From: Trebouxia sp. TZW2008 | Lineage: Eukaryota > Chlorophyta > Trebouxiophyceae > Trebouxiales > Trebouxiaceae | DNA length: 64,000 nucleotides | Direction: 5' to 3' | NCBI GenBank assembly: GCA_002118135.1 | Contig: BDIU01000051.1 | Span: forward strand, 1 to 64,000 | Shown here: one piece after another, positions 25,501 through 40,500 of the stretch | Layout of the letters: the number at the start of each line of letters is the position of its first letter | Numbering within the stretch: the stretch's first letter is position 1 | Notes under the pieces: generated by a model | What the model was told of the DNA's origin: nothing | The model's input: only the letters and a program-made list of their open reading frames with translations | Databases searched by the model: none | Position numbers and translations under genes: made by a program

Positions 25501-28500
25501 TGCAAGCGCTGACTGCGGTGAGATTGGGTTGTCACGGCCCAGAAGCATGTGTGCCATACAACCCTTGGCATCATCTGCACCAAGCATGTTTGATATTGGT
25601 TGCAGGTTGCGCAAAGCTGCCTCTACAGCTCAAGCTCAGGTGCGCCAGCTCAGGGCTCGAGCTGAGGTGAAAGCCAGGGAAGCTCAGGATAGCCTAGCCC
25701 TAGCCCAAGCAGCAGAGCAGAAGGCACAAGCCCTAGAGGCCGCAGGGCTGGCCCACGCAGGGCCCTTCAGCCCTGCCCTCCCTGGCAGCCCTGCAGCCAA
25801 CAGCCCCCTGCTCCTGCAGAGCTCAGCCCTGCTTAGGGGCCTGGCTGGGGGGCTGGGCCCAGCAGGGCAGGGCTGGATACAATCCTCAAAGCAGGACACC
25901 GGCCCTGGGGCTGCAGCCACGGCTGCTGGCAGCAGCCCCTATGGCAAGGACCCAAAGCTGCGCCCATCTACACCAATCAAGTCAGTGGAGCACTCTGAGG
26001 AGCAAGCTCAGCTGCTGAAAGCCACCATGTAAGCGCGTTAGCTGCAAGCACCTGCAGGCATTGCAGCTAGTGCCGGCCCTGTAGACATGCATTGCTGTTG
26101 TCAAGGCTGCTTGCATCTTGTTGCTGCAATGCTGCTCTGCACAAGATGACTCTCCATGTACTGTACCGCATTGATTGTGCTGTGGGCAATTGCTGATCAA
26201 GATGGCTTTGAAGTGGTAGACTATCTCTACCTATCTATGCATATGCGCATGCTTGTATGTAAAGTCAAACCGTAGCATCCATGCATTGCTGCAAGAGACA
26301 GCTTTGTTCGCTTGTGCAGCAGGTACAGCGGCATCGATGAGCAGCGCCTTGCACGCGCAGCTGAAGCTGTTACATTTACAGTTAGCATATTGTACCTGAG
26401 GCCCCCAATGGTCATCATTGCCTTGTTGCTATCTTTGAGAGATGCATCTCAATTGCATGAATGTGCTGTCATGGCCAAAAACCCTATCATGAAGCCACGT
26501 CCATGGGGAAGGTCTTTCAGGAGGCAGCAGTGTCAGCACATAGAAGCCCAGCAATATTAGCCACAGCATAGCAAGCAGGCAAAGCAGCAAGCACCTGCTG
26601 AGTCCATAGCAAAACATAAAGCCTCACTTGTCAGCATTGTCTCTTTGCTGTTGAGAAACGTGCGCATGTATGGAGGGCGGCTGCAGGAAGCAAAAGCAGT
26701 AATGCCGAAGCACAGCAGACCTGGCAAAGCAGGCAGCACGGCAGGCAGCTGCTGAGGTGGCAGACAAGCTCAAATCCTGGATTGTCAAGTCACTTAAACA
26801 TTTGCTGTTGACAAGCTTTTGATCATGCAGGAGGAGGCTAGAGGAAGCAACAGCAGCGGTGCAGCAGAGCGAAGCAAAGCAGGCCACAGCACAGCAGGCA
26901 AAGCAGGCAGCGCAGCAGGCAGCTACTGAAGTGGCAGACAAGCACAAGGCTGCCAGCAAGGCCAGAGCAGCTGCTGAGAAGCTGCAGAACCAGGCCTTCC
27001 AGCTGAAGACAGCCGGGCAAGCTGCAGAAGCCAAGAAGGCAAACCAGCAAGCCAAAAGGTGCAAAAACACACCATGACTATGTCATCATGCACTGCATAA
27101 GCTGTCATGTGAACAACAAGGTTCACAGCCAGGAAGGCGCACCAGCAAGCCAAATGGCAAGGCACGTTCTGCACTACACATTCCTGAACATGTAGAGCAT
27201 GAGCTGTTATGTCAAGGAGATTCTGATCGTTACATGCTTAAGCACCACAGCTCAAAAGGCACACCAGCAAGCCAAAAGAGGAGGCAGGTTTTGCAGCACA
27301 AGTGCCGTTCTGATCATGTAGAGCATGAGTTATCACGTGCGCAACATCATTACTTTGTGCATTGCAACACGGCAGCTTGCTGAAGCATGGACAGCATGCT
27401 GATGAGCCAGAAATTGACAATTGTCAGTGACTTGACACCAATTGTTTTTGTGACAATTTTAGTCTAGGACAATGCAACAGCAACAAAAAGATGATGCCAC
27501 TGATCACGTGCTTGGCACACTGTCATCAAGTACATTTGAATGTAACGTTTGTACGGAGTCATTGCAAGCTGAGCAGACAGCTGATTAGTAGTTGACAGCA
27601 AATAACTGCAGCATCACTTGACTTTTCTCACATGGCTCACGCAGCACATTGCCACCACAAAGCGCAGAAAGACAGCTGGGCAGTTTGATCTAACATGATT
27701 GCCGTGGTGACAGGTGGCAGCAGGCGGCCACAGAAGCTGCACAGGCAGTTGAAGCAGCAGAGAAGCAGGAGAAGGCAGCTGCTGAAGCAGCTCAAGCAGC
27801 AGCTGCTGCCAGCTTTGCAGCTGAAGCCCAGGCTGACAAACTCACAGGCGCTGTCAAGCAATTGCAGGTATATAATGTGATGTGCTCTGCAACCCACCAG
27901 CAATATGCTTGCTCTTGACAATAGTATCAGGCTCATATCAACAGCAAGCACAGTGATAATGTCAGCTGCCAACACAAAGTGCTGGAGAGGACAAATTGCT
28001 GCATTATGTAGCCAAAACAATTAATCGAGCTGACATAAAATGCTCTGACTCAACAGCTGAAGCGTGCACTTGTGTGCACAGTCTTTGAGCTATTGCATGA
28101 GCAAGTCCCAAGGGACATCGACATGTAACAAGGCTCTGCTTTGGTGCAGGAAGCCACAGAAGCAGGTGCCCTGGCAGCTAGCTGGAGAAAGAAGGCCCTG
28201 GAAGCAGCTCACAAGGTGCGCTGTGCCATGCTGTGCTGTGCCATGCTGTGCTGTGCCGTGCTGTGTTGTGCTGTGCTATGTTGCAACAAGCTGTGATGTG
28301 CTCTGTTCTGTTGTGCTGTGCTGTGGTCTGCTCAGGCTTGGCTGGTACGACAGGCATTCATGACAGCACTTTCAATCTGGTGCCGACGATGGAGGTGCAG
28401 GAGCTGATGCAGCAGCGCGGCCTACAGTCTGTCTTGACCTTTGAAGACATACATCACTGGCACATTGCATACCAGGCTCTTAAAAATCTTATTTGTGCAG

Positions 28501-31500
28501 GCAGTGGAGGTGCAGGAGCAGGCACAGCAACACAGTCAGCAGGCGGCTGCTGCTGGCAGCAGAGCAGCCGCAGCTGACCAGCAAGCTCAGCAGCTGGAGG
28601 CCCAGGGCAAGTTTGCAGATGCAGCAGCAGCTGCCTTGCAAGCCGACAGGTCCATATCAAGCTCGTAGAACTGCTCATCCATCTCCTTTCGTGATCACGA
28701 TTGATACTGTTGGTCACAGCATAGCAAGCATCCACTTTCTGCAGTAGATCTTTACAAGCTCAGCTGTTTATCATTTGGTTGATAAGGCCTTCAAGCCGTT
28801 GCAAGTGTCAGGTTCCTGCACAGGATGTCGCCTGTGTTCCTTCTGACTTAATGTGCCGCGTGACATGTTGCATGGCAGCGAGCAATCAAGTCAATTTGAC
28901 TGGCAGCTTTACGTGTGCATCTGAGAGGGCAAAACAGTCAGTGGACTGTCACAAATGGCACAAGACAGCAGGTGATGCAGCCAAGCAGGCAGCTAAGCTA
29001 CAGATACAAGCCAAGGCCGCCACTGCTGCATAAGCGAGGTCGTGTACTTCAGTGAGAGATCATATGTGGCATGAGGTAGTTAGCGATGCAGCCAGCATAG
29101 CTGCAGGAAGCCAATTGCTTGACATATGCAAGCAGAGGGAATTTTTTGCTATTGCAGGTGGCATAAGGCTGCGGGTGATGCAGCCAAACAGGCAGCTAAG
29201 CTACAGGCACAGGCCAAGGCTGCCACCGCTCAGACTGACACTGCCACAGCTGCGGCGGCAGAGGCTCAGAGGCTGGCCATGAGCCTGCACATTGCCACCG
29301 CTCCTCTTCGCAGGGAGTCACCGCCCTCAGGTCTTCAGGTACCTGAACTGACAGGGTGCTCTGTATTTGTAAGTGCATGCCCCCAGTCATGAATTTCTGC
29401 ACCCTTCTGTTAGAATGCAACACAAACATCGATGTAAACCAACCTTGGAGCACTGTTGCATGTTTGTGATAACCTAAATGCCTGTACCATGAGTTGTGCA
29501 ACGCCCTACAATCCGTGTGACACATGGTTTGCCTGCCTTGAGTTGCCTTGAAAGCCAACTTGCCCAGCCGTTTGACCAGCATGGCCTGGTGATACATTGG
29601 TCAAATTATTGTGCAAGCACTCTGCCTGAGTTTCCTGCCTGATGGTATTCCCATGCCTTAAACACAGGCAGCAGGAGCTCAAGCAGGCTCAGCTGTTGGT
29701 GCCCCAAAGCAGTCCTCTTTGGTAGCAAGCGGTCCAGCCAAGTCTCCTTCCCTGCTGCTCACCAGAGGAGCGTTGTCCAAAAACGCACAGACTGTCAGCC
29801 CCAGTCGCCTTTCCAGAATGACCATCCAAGACCCTGAGGAAATTGATGATTCACAACTTAGTCAGCCTGGTGACTCATTGCCTGTCAACCTGGACGCTCC
29901 CAATGGCAATGTCATGGGCAATGCAAGCTCAGTGGCTGGTAAAGGGAGAGCGACGGGAGAGCTGGCTAGTCCTAGGGCTTCAGTAGGGTCCAAGCCTGGT
30001 TTGCAGCTGCAGCTGTCAAGCAATGCAGAGGCTACAAGACGGTCAATGGGAATTGCAAGCCCAAGATCATCCCAAGATCATGTAGTCAGCAATGACTCAA
30101 GCCCTGCAGCAGTGCCAGCATGGGAAAGCAACAGTGCAGCTGCTTGGGTGAAGCAAAAGAGTCTGGAGAAATCTCAAAGCAATGCAAACCAGGTGAGTGA
30201 GTGGGCGGAGGAAGAGGCACAGCAACTGGCGCAGCAGGCGCATCCTGACCAGGGTGCTGGCATCAGCCCCTCAGGGGCTCAGGGCATTTCTCCAGCTAAG
30301 AGCAGGGCTGTGGGCAGCAGCCCCAAAGGGGCGCAGGGCCCTGCTGCTGGCAAGGGCAGGGCTGTTGGCGGTCTGCACATTGAGGTTCAGGCAAGTGCCC
30401 AACAGAGTGACTTACAGGAATGGACTGAGTCGGGCCTGGATGACATTGCAGCTGCTGTGGCAGAATACACAGGTTCCACGTTGGCAGATCTGCTGACTAA
30501 TACCCCAGATGATCAGCAGGATCAGCCAGCTAACCAAGAACAGCAGCGCGCCATCCCAACTGCAGTGGACTCTCCACGATTGTCTCCAGGCAGAGCATAC
30601 TTGGCTCAGCAAAAGCAGATGGATGCAGATTTTGATGCTGCCATGGCTGCTGACCAGACAACAGCCCCACAGTATGCTAATGCTCAGGAGCAGATGGAAG
30701 CTGAGCTAGAAGCTGCCATGGCAGCTGATTTGGCTGCTGGTGGCGAATCTGAGCAGCAGGGTGATGACCAATGGCAGCAGCTGCAAGTGGAAGCTGAAAG
30801 GGCTGCTGACAATGTCCTGAGCGGTACGTCATCTGTATTGGGAACCTTTTATATGTGCACTAGCACGATCAACATTATTGACTGGCAGCGCTAAACATGG
30901 AGCGTAGAAGTTTGGGCACCGTATCTGCATGGAGGCTTTGCATAAGGCTGCCTTGATAGAATTTCTGTCTTGCTTTGCTAGGCAGATCAAGTTCTTGCTT
31001 TGGACAAGCTTAATGCTAGCGGCTGTCACAAGGCATCAAACTGGAATGAAAGCACCAAGCTAGCTATCAAGATGGCAGCATGCTCTTCAGGTGAGCATTC
31101 AAAGCCAGGCAAAAAAGCGTACGCAACAGCTCAAGAAGAGATGGAAGCAGAGCTAGAAGCTGCCATGGAAGCTGATGCTGCAGCTGTGACTAACGAGGGC
31201 AGTCCCAGGGCTGTTGGCCCTCAGTCACCAGCAAAGAGCCCTGGCCACAAACTGCACCTGCCTGGTGTTGCTAGTCAAGAAGACAGTGATGCTGGATTCA
31301 TGGCAGAAGCAGAAGGCTTTCAGGTGAGTCTCTATAGTAATTATTACATCCTATGCTTGCCCTTATAGCTATTGTCCATCATCAACTCTACTATTATGTC
31401 GTTGTCACTGTCATCATCAAAGTTGCGATTGTCATTGTCGTTGTTATCCGTGGATGGTTTGTTTGTTGTTGTTACTGTAACTGTTCCTGATTGCAGGTGC

Positions 31501-34500
31501 AGACAGCAGAAAGAGCACAGGTGGAGGAAGCTGTGCAGAAGTGGCAGAGGGCAGCACACAAGGCTCAGCGCCACGCTGATGCCTGCTATGCTGAGGCTCA
31601 AGCTAAAGAAGAAGAGGCTGCAGAGGCTGCAGCCCAGGTCTGCCCCCTTGATCTTCTTCTTTTTCTGTACAACCCCAGAACAAACTGATTGATCAAGTCA
31701 GAGAAGGAGGGAGGAAGCGGCTAAGGCCATTGCCTCAGCCTGCCAGTCCTGCACTGTGCTGTCAACAATCAACGCTACATTCTGCGCCTGCCGTGATACA
31801 AGAATGCACGTGTGCATGTTTGTTGCTCGATACAATCTTGACTTTGATCTCCACGCACCAACAGCAGTGCAGAAGGCAGAGCAGGCAGCAGCAATCAGCA
31901 GGCAAAGCAGACATCATAACACCCTTGTCTTGCCACAGCTGCAGATTAGGCAGCATCATTACACTGCTCCACAGCTGCGGCGAGTGCTGGAAATACTGCA
32001 AGCAGACAGTCATGGGACTAAGCCCTCACTGTATTGCTGTGCAGGTGGCGTCAGCAAGGCGGGAGGCGGAACAGGCAACAGAGGCCGGCAGGCACAATGG
32101 TGCAGAGGTGACCGCTGCTGCAGCCCAGCTGCCTCTGTTTGTGTCCACAGCTGTAGCACTGCTTGCATCACTGCAAAGATACACTTGTCAGGTCTAGTTG
32201 TATAATGCTGCTGTAGGCGGCTTCAGCAAGGCAGGAGGCGGAGCAGGCAGCAGAGGCTGGCAGGCACAATGATGCAGAGGTGGCCACCGCTGCAGCCCAG
32301 CTGCTTCACTTTGTGTCCACAGCTGTAGCACTGCTTGGGGTTAAATGAACATATCCTTGATGGACTCAAACATGGATGTATACTGCTGTTGTAGGCGGCA
32401 TCAGCAAGGCAGGAGGCAGAGCAGGCAGTTGAGGCCGGCAGGCATAATGATGCAGAGGTGGCCACCGCTGCAGCCCAGCGCTGGGCCCGCCGTGCTGCCA
32501 AAGCCAAAGAGTCAGTTCCTCCTGCCCATCAATCTTAGTGTGCTGTTGCTGGATCAGCTTGCTGTTTGATGCACTGCTGTGCATTCACTACTCAATGCAA
32601 GTGCAGCCGCATGCCTGAGCCAAGCCTGCAGCTGGGCGCATGTATGACTGTTCAACCACCATGGCATGATCTGTATCAAACATGATGCATATGCAAATGA
32701 CAATGGCAGCACTCAAAAAATACACTGCACAATTCTACACAACAATACCATCGTAAGTGATCTATCATCAGAGCAACACCTCCGTCAGCTTGTTTTGGGC
32801 AGTCATTTGAAAGTGTGAGTTGTTAGGGGCATTCTCACGACATTCTGTGCTTGTACAGGAGCGGTGACTCAGCTCGAGCTGAGGCAGACGGCAAGGTGGA
32901 AGAAGCCAAGGCTGCTGCTGCTCAAGCTGAACAGGTCAGCACCAGCTGTGCTTCTGCTGCTACTCAGCGCTGGCCCATCAGTGCATTGCAAGCATCCAAG
33001 TCAGACGTGCCAACAAGCTTGACCACTCAACCTGCTGTCACCCGTTGGCATTGAACCCATTCAGTCAGAATGCTGTAAAAGTCAAAGTTGCTAATGCAAT
33101 CCAGCATTGCCAAAAAGCGCTAATCCTGATGTAGGCTCAGCAAGGCCTGTTTCAACAGCAGGCAATGCCAGTCAGTCCACAAGGCCCAGCTGTTGGTGAC
33201 ACCACTGCAAGCCAAGCTGATGATATCCATGCTGCAGCACTCATGCAAGAGGTCTCTGAAGCACTGCAGCAGGTACGTGAATACATGAGCAGCTTCACAA
33301 GCATCTTCTTGAGAGATTGTCCTGTGCACACTGTCAGAGAATCAACTGAAATGCTGTCCAGCGTCACAATGGAAGCCTGTGAGCGTGAAAGTCATCTGGA
33401 GCATGCTGAACTTTGTGAATCTCAAATTTTGCTCTGGGCTTTTGTGCAGCATGTGTCACAATGGCTGCAGGAATTCAGCGCACAAAAGCTGCGGCATTAG
33501 GTGCAAATTGTATTCTGTTGTTGTAACTATATGCGACATGATGGTTCAAGTGCTGCAGGCTGAGTTGGCTCAGGAGCAAGCTGAGCAGCAGCAAGGGTCA
33601 GGGCTATTGGCTGAGGCCGATGCCCTGTCCTCACAGGCCCACAAGTGGCGCAACAGAGCTGCAAAGGTGCTCACTGACTGCAACCCTTCACCACATACCA
33701 TCTGCCATGCCACGACTCACCCAAATGTCAGTATAGGGCATCTTCACAAGCCAGCATCAGACATGAGCTTCCCATAGTGACACCTTACAGCAAATGTTCT
33801 GCAGCCTACCTGTGTTGAGGCACAACGCGTGTGCAATGCCCAGGAAAGCACACCATCACTGATCACATGAGCAGTGCATCAATATGTTGCAGTTTTGCAT
33901 CATGTAGCTGATATGTCAGAAAGCGTTAATCTGCTTGTGCACGCTGTTGCAGGCCAAAAGGGCTCTTGCAGCAGTCAGGGGAGCAGGCAACACAAGCTCA
34001 GGGGCTGCTCCAGACAGCCCCAGCTATGAGACATCGCCTCACAGCCCTGGGTATGGGGCATCCCCTCGCAGCCCGGGACGATGGACGCTGTCAGGAAGCC
34101 CTAGGAGAAAGCCCCTGGGGGAAAGCCCAAGCCTTGGGGCTTTTCCAGAAAGCCCCAGGACAGGGCTCTACGGCGACAGCCCCAGAGCAGGGCTGTTGGG
34201 CATCAGCCCTCATGACAGGCTCTCTGCTGTTCCTGAGTGGCTCAGCAGTCCTAGAAGCACGCCTTCAGGAAGCAAGCGCTTGACTCCAGAATCCTCCCAG
34301 AGCGCAATCCTGCATGACACCCCACCCTCGAGGAGTGAAAGGGCTATCCGCAAAGCGGGTAGTAGGCGTGACTCATTCAGGAAGCAGGCAAGCAATCCTA
34401 TCAGCAGTGACGGCTCAGCAGACGCAGGATCAGCAGGGACTGGAGCCAAGGCGGAGACTCTGGCAGTGCAAGCAGATCAGGAAGATGGTTTGCACGCTGC

Positions 34501-37500
34501 AACCCAACCCGCTCTGGCAAGTTTGGCCACTGCAATCTTAGGCTCAGGTTACAATGTGCTGCTGCCGGATGTGAATGACATTTGCATTGGCTGCTGGGTA
34601 TACAATCTGTGTTGATAAATTCTCCCTTGTTTCATGCTGTAGATTGCTGTAGAGGTCAACTTTGGCTGCTTCCAGGCTTTTGAGGCTATCCTGCGATGCA
34701 TTCCTGCATGAACGCTATTGGTGGGCTACGGGCGTCTCATAGCATCAAAGGCAGTGATGCATGAACGCCAAGGCAGCTTTGTGCCTTTACACATGGCTCC
34801 TTGAACCTCTGGAGTTTGCAGATGGTTGGCCCTTCTCCTTGTACGCAATTCAGGATGAATTCAATCTGCATGCAGTTCACTGTCAAGTTTGCACTCAACT
34901 TGGACTTGCAGAAATGCAAAGTTGACAGCAGTTATGTGCAGGTGGCAGCAGGTGCATCACAGCTGCTCCAGGAGGCGGCCCGGTGGGCCAAGCGTAATGC
35001 CAAGGCTCTCAAGCTTGCCAGGTATTGCCTCATAACCCATGCATACACCATGCAGACAGTGCATTGCAGCGTATTCTGAGCCATGATAGCCTGTTGTTCT
35101 GTCCTGGCTCACACTCATGCCAGCCAAGTCTAAGGTTCTGTAAGCCACACCGATTGATGCAAAATCAGTCAAGCCTGAGTCTGTCACTTGTAATAAGCGA
35201 GGCACAGCTTCTTGAAAAGAGGCAGACAACTGTGTTGCAACTGCTGCTGTCCATGCTGCTGTTTTCACAACTCATGAATGGCATGACAAACAGATGTGGG
35301 TGCTGACCACTGTAAACTTCATTCTGTGACTTCTTGACGTAACGCTGTACATGTTGAAGCAGCTTGCTTTGTCAACAGGCGAGCCAGAGAAGCTGCTGCC
35401 GCAGCTGACAAGGAAGCCTCAGCAGCAGCTGAGGAAGCTGAGCGTGCAGCCTTGCAGGTGGAGCAGGCGGAATTTGAAGGCAGAGGCGAAGAGCAAGGGG
35501 AAGCATTTAAGCAGGCTGCTGCTAAATGGAGTAAAAGGTAAATGCTGTGTGCTACTGCAGCCAAAATTGACCACAAGCATCCTTCATCAATTGCTATGCA
35601 TCAAAGATATGCATGACTGGCACAAGGGTTCTAGCCATCATGGAAGGAGCAAATGGAGAGTGCTAGGTTCTGCTGCAGCTAAAAGTGACCACAACCATCT
35701 GCAACTGCAGATCACAGGGGTTCATACTCTGGGCAAACTCTTGGGCAGCAAATGCTCCCAAGTCTGGACACACATCTCGGTGCCAACAGTTCTTTTAGAA
35801 GGACGTGAAACGCTCTCCTTTATTGTTTCTGAAGGGCTGCCAGAGGCTGACGGCTGATCCTGCTCACGGCATGCTTGCATCTGCCGTTGTCCTTGGCCTG
35901 CCAGCTGTTCTTGTTTGCTCAACTTGCTCTGAGGTGCTCTTCTTTTTTGCTATTTCAGTCTTGACCTTGCTCTTCTTCTCTGCTGCTACTGCATTGACCT
36001 TGCTCTTCTGCTTGTAAGGCTGGCAAGGCCCAGATTGCATCCGCCAAGGCAAGGGCAGAAGCCATTGCCCAGCTCTTCTTCGTTCGTTTTGCTTTGATCT
36101 TGCTCTTGTTCTTGCTGCTCTGGCCTTGACCTTGCTCTTCTTCTTATAGCGCTGGCAAGGCCCAGAGGGCAGCTGCCAGGGCCAGGGCAGAAGCTGAAGC
36201 CCAGGAATCTGAAGCAGCTCAGGCGGCGCAGCTTGCACAACAGGCCACAGATTTGAACTCAAAGGCTGTGGCTGAAGCTCACGCAGAAGCTGCAGCGCAG
36301 CATGCTGAGGCAGGTGCTGCAACAGCTGCCAAGGTGAGACTTACAGCTGTCAGGTCAATGGCAGTTTGATTTGCTGCTGTCTTGCTTAATGCGTAGCAGC
36401 AGCATTGCCCCTGTGAGGACTGCGTTACAATTTGTAGTAAGCTCTGAGCAGCTGCAAATCATCTATTGTCTTCATATGCTTCAATTTGAGGATAAACTTA
36501 CAAGCAGATGTAAGCTGGCAGCATGTCATGTGAACGCATGTCTCAGCCCGACAAAATTGACAAGCTGTTTGCATATTCTGCTGCAATACGCTTGTATGCT
36601 GCCTTATTCCTGATTCCAGGCTGACACCAGCTCAGCGCAAACTAGGCAATGACCTTAGCTTCAATGGTGCCTAAAGCAAAGTCGCTTGACAGGGAACACA
36701 CGTATTGACCGGTGAAGAAGCTCCTGTACTCTGGCACAGGTCTGCAATGCAAGCAGACGCCTCTTAGTCTTCTTTATGCCGATTGTTACTTACAAGAAGA
36801 GCAGTACACATGAGCAGGGATGTGTCACTGAACTCTCAGGAGACTTGAGACACAAATGCAGGCAAGGCAGGAGGCTGACAGCCTCCAGGCGCTAGTAAGC
36901 GAGGCAGCTGGGCAAGCAGCTGATGCATGGGCTCAGGTACAAGCCTTTGAAGCCAAGGGAGATGCTGCAGCAGCTGCATCAGCAGCTGCTCAAGCGGTTG
37001 CGCTGCAGCAGCGGTGTCAGGAGAAGCAAGAAGTTGTTGAGGCAGCTGCAAGGCAGGCTGCTGGCCAGGTCAGATGTGCACAAATACACTTTAAAAGGCT
37101 AAACGGTCATGTGCAAAGCCTGATGACAGACGCCGAGGCACATGCTGTGCAGAGCAGTGCAGTGTGGTGATGTGCTGTGTCATGCTGTGCCATTTTGTGG
37201 TGTGCTATGCTATGTGTAGCTGTGCAATGCAATATCATGCTATGCTCTGCTGTGCTGTGCTAAGCTTTGCTGTTCTATAATAGGCTAAACTGTGCTGTGC
37301 TGTGCTGTGCTGTGCTATGCTATGCTACGCTACGCTACGCTACGCTGTGCTGGCTGCTTTAGACAGGTATTGCATGACAGCAGAGGGTCCCGTGACAAGC
37401 CCAGCATGCACTTGAGGCAATGTACCACCCCACCTGCTGCACTCAAGACTCACTGCAGCACAAGCCGTAGGCAACAGCTGGGCCAAATGCACAGCAGCTG

Positions 37501-40500
37501 ACGACCGCCAGCCTGCCTTGTCAGCGCATTCTTTGGCGGCAACATGCTGCGCATGCTGTGCAGGAAGCTGCTGCAGCGCAGCTGATAGCGATGGCCACCG
37601 CTGCAGCACAAGAAGCAGGCATCAGCAGCAGCAGCCTGCGCAATCTACAGCGTCTGCAATCCCAAGCCTCGGGCAGTTCACCTGTTCCATCTTCAGGCTT
37701 GATGCCTGAGGTTACCAAGTCAAGCGCTGTGCTGCATTTGCTGCACTCCGATGTGAGTGAGTTGAATGCCGCCTCTGATCAACAGCAGTCTACATGGGAC
37801 CGTCCCACTTCACAGCTTGATGCAATATCCTCTGGCAATGAGCAAAGTGGTGCTACCCAGGGTGACGGAGAATCTGTCATGGATGATGTAAGGAGACTCG
37901 GCCCTCATCAGCAGGATGAGTCATGGAAAACTTCTCCATGGACTGTCCCTAGTAACATTGCAAGCATTGCTGTGTACCATCAGCAGCAAGACCAGCAGCA
38001 GCACCCAAAGCATTTCCTGCTGCAGCAAGCAGAGCAGCAACAGCAGCCGAAGCAGTCACTGCTGAAGCAGCAAGTGTCTGATCAGGCGCCTGATACACCT
38101 CATCAGTTTGAGCTTCACCACCAGCAGCTGCAACAACAGCAGTCAGTGCTGTCAACTGCCTCTGGCATTGCACCAGACGCTCCTGCCACTGCTACACATG
38201 CTGTTGGGCTGTGGCAAAGAGCTTCATTACAAGATGAGTCAGCTGCCAATGAGGCAACCACGCTGCAGCAGAGTACTGCTACAGTCACTCAGACAGATCA
38301 GTCTGGTGGCAGCCTGTCTGCTCATGCAATGCTGCAGCCCAGCGCTGCAATGCAGAGTGACTTGAGTTCTGCCGGAGGTTCTGCCACGCCACAGCTGCAG
38401 AATGAGATGCTAGGAAATGAACAGGAGGATGCTGCCAGGGCTGCGTACAGGCAGTGGAGTGACAGCTTTGAGGCCAGTCAGGTAAGATAGCGTCGAACAA
38501 GCACAGATCTGCAAATAGATCATGTCGACATTTGTTTCATTCATTGCAAGTGGGAGCCTGCATCTCTCTAATTTGATGAAACAAACAAAATACACAAGTC
38601 TTTGTAACCTCCTTGTCCCTTTTGCAAATGGCCGCTTCTGGTTGGCCATTGACATGTGAAGCTTAAACCTCTACATGCCTTATGGTTGCTCTGGGACGTT
38701 CCATTCAATGAAAGCATACTGAGCAGTGTGTTCTGGTTGGGGAGTGGCTGCTGTTGCCCAAAGCCAGAATCTGCATTTCTCTGAATTCTTGATGTTGAGT
38801 ATAGGCTTATGAAGCTTGGAACTCTGCAGGCCTCAAGAAAAATCTGCCATCTAGGAAACAGTGCATAGGGAGCGTCAGTACGTCGACTGCATGGGCAAGA
38901 GGCTGCTGCTAGGTCAATGCACCCATGCACAGACAGACTGGTTGACCCTACCACTGTCGAGTCCAGTGTATGCTTGCAGGCTGGAGCGCATTTTGAAGAC
39001 AGTCCCAATCAGGCAAGTCAGGGGCTCTTTGCTGCAACAGCCCCTGCCAACAGCCCTGCCTTGCTCACCTGGGACAGCTTCAGAAATCAAGCCAAGCCTG
39101 GGGATACCCTCAGACTCACAGGGGACGAGTCATCCTTGAGTGGACCCCCTGCCCAGTCAGCACAGGGATTACTCGTGCCAGCTGGCAGCAACGCACCGCT
39201 GACTCAGCATGCTCATGTGGCAGCATGGGCATCCAGCACAGTTTCTGGGGGTTGGGCCAACCCTAGGGGCAGCAGGGCAGAAGGGCTACACCAAGGCTCT
39301 GCAGCTGGCACTGGGGCTGTCTCCATTCAGCAGGCTGCTATCGGTCAGGCTTACCAGACCCCAGAAGCTGATGCAGCAGCTGCTGGGGCAGAAGGAGAAG
39401 GGCTGAGGGGCCAGACTTCAGAGACTGTAAGCTCTCAGGCAGAACGGCTGCTGCAGCTTGCTGAGGTAATCCTTCAGTGTGTGACTCTGCTGGGCACATG
39501 ACACAATTGCTATATGACACCCTTCTCACAGCTTTGTGACAGTTCCAGTTGCTGCCAATGAGCATCTTCAGCCATGGAGTGTAGTGTCACCGCTGATACG
39601 GTGTTGTCACGTGTCGATCTTCTGCCTGGCTTGCAGGCAAAAGAGCAGGAGGCAATGGGCCACGCACAGCGGGCATTGGAATTGCAGCAACTAGCAAGCA
39701 GCAGTCAGTTAGAAGCTCAACAGCTATTAGCTGCCGCCAGTGCCTGTCATTACTGGTGTAGTGTCGTTGTTGTTGGAGTGCTGTGATTGACAAGTCTGTG
39801 TCTGGCTTGCAGGCAAGAGAGCAGGAGGCAATAGGCCACACACAGCGGGCATTGGAGTTGCAGCAACTAGCAAGCAGCAGTCACAGCCTGTTAGAAGCTC
39901 AACAGCTATTAGCTGCCGCCAGTGCCTGTCATTACTGGTGTAGTGACGTTGTTGTTGGAGTGCTGTGATTGACAAGTCTCTGTCTGGCTTGCAGGCAAGA
40001 GAGCAGGAGACAATAGGCCACACACAGCGGGCATTGGAGTTGCAGCAACTAGCAAGCAGCAGTCACAGCCTGTTAGAAGCTCAACAGCTATCAGCTGCCG
40101 CCCAGCGTTACACTGAGCAAGCAGATGCAGCAGCCCACATGGCTTCCCTAGCCAGAGCTGAGGCTGACGTCCTTACTGGCCCTGGCCCTGTGGGGCTGTC
40201 TGCTGATGGCCCTGCCCCGGGGCTGCCTGCTGATGACTCTGTCCTAGGGCTGTCTGCTGGCTTTGCAGCTGACCATGCACTGAAACTGTCTGCAGACGGC
40301 CCTGCTGTAGGGCTATCTGCTGATGGCCCTGCCTTGAGGCTGTCTGCTGATGACCCTGCTGTCCGGCTGTCTGCTGATGGCCCTGCCGTTTGGCTGTCTG
40401 CTGATGGCCCTGAACTAGCTGCTGCTGAGTCGCAGCCAGAGACTTCAGGGACCGATTTGCCAGAGCTGAGCTTGCATGAGTCAGCTGCTGGCTGCTCTGA

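Noticed and set aside
26323..26380. Possible extra exon of the large gene (YSGIDEQRLARAAEA)
   Set aside because: Acceptor and phase fit, but no GT donor gives a consistent exit. Joining 26028 directly to 26831 also keeps frame, so it was left out of the main model.
37950..38500. Minus-strand open frames antisense to the Gln-rich exon
   Set aside because: Leu/Ala-rich antisense frames are the expected mirror of CAG/GCA-rich coding sequence.
39637..39994. CRISPR-like direct repeats
   Set aside because: The regular ~180-bp spacing comes from exon-edge duplications. Units are near-identical throughout, with no short repeat and unique spacer structure.
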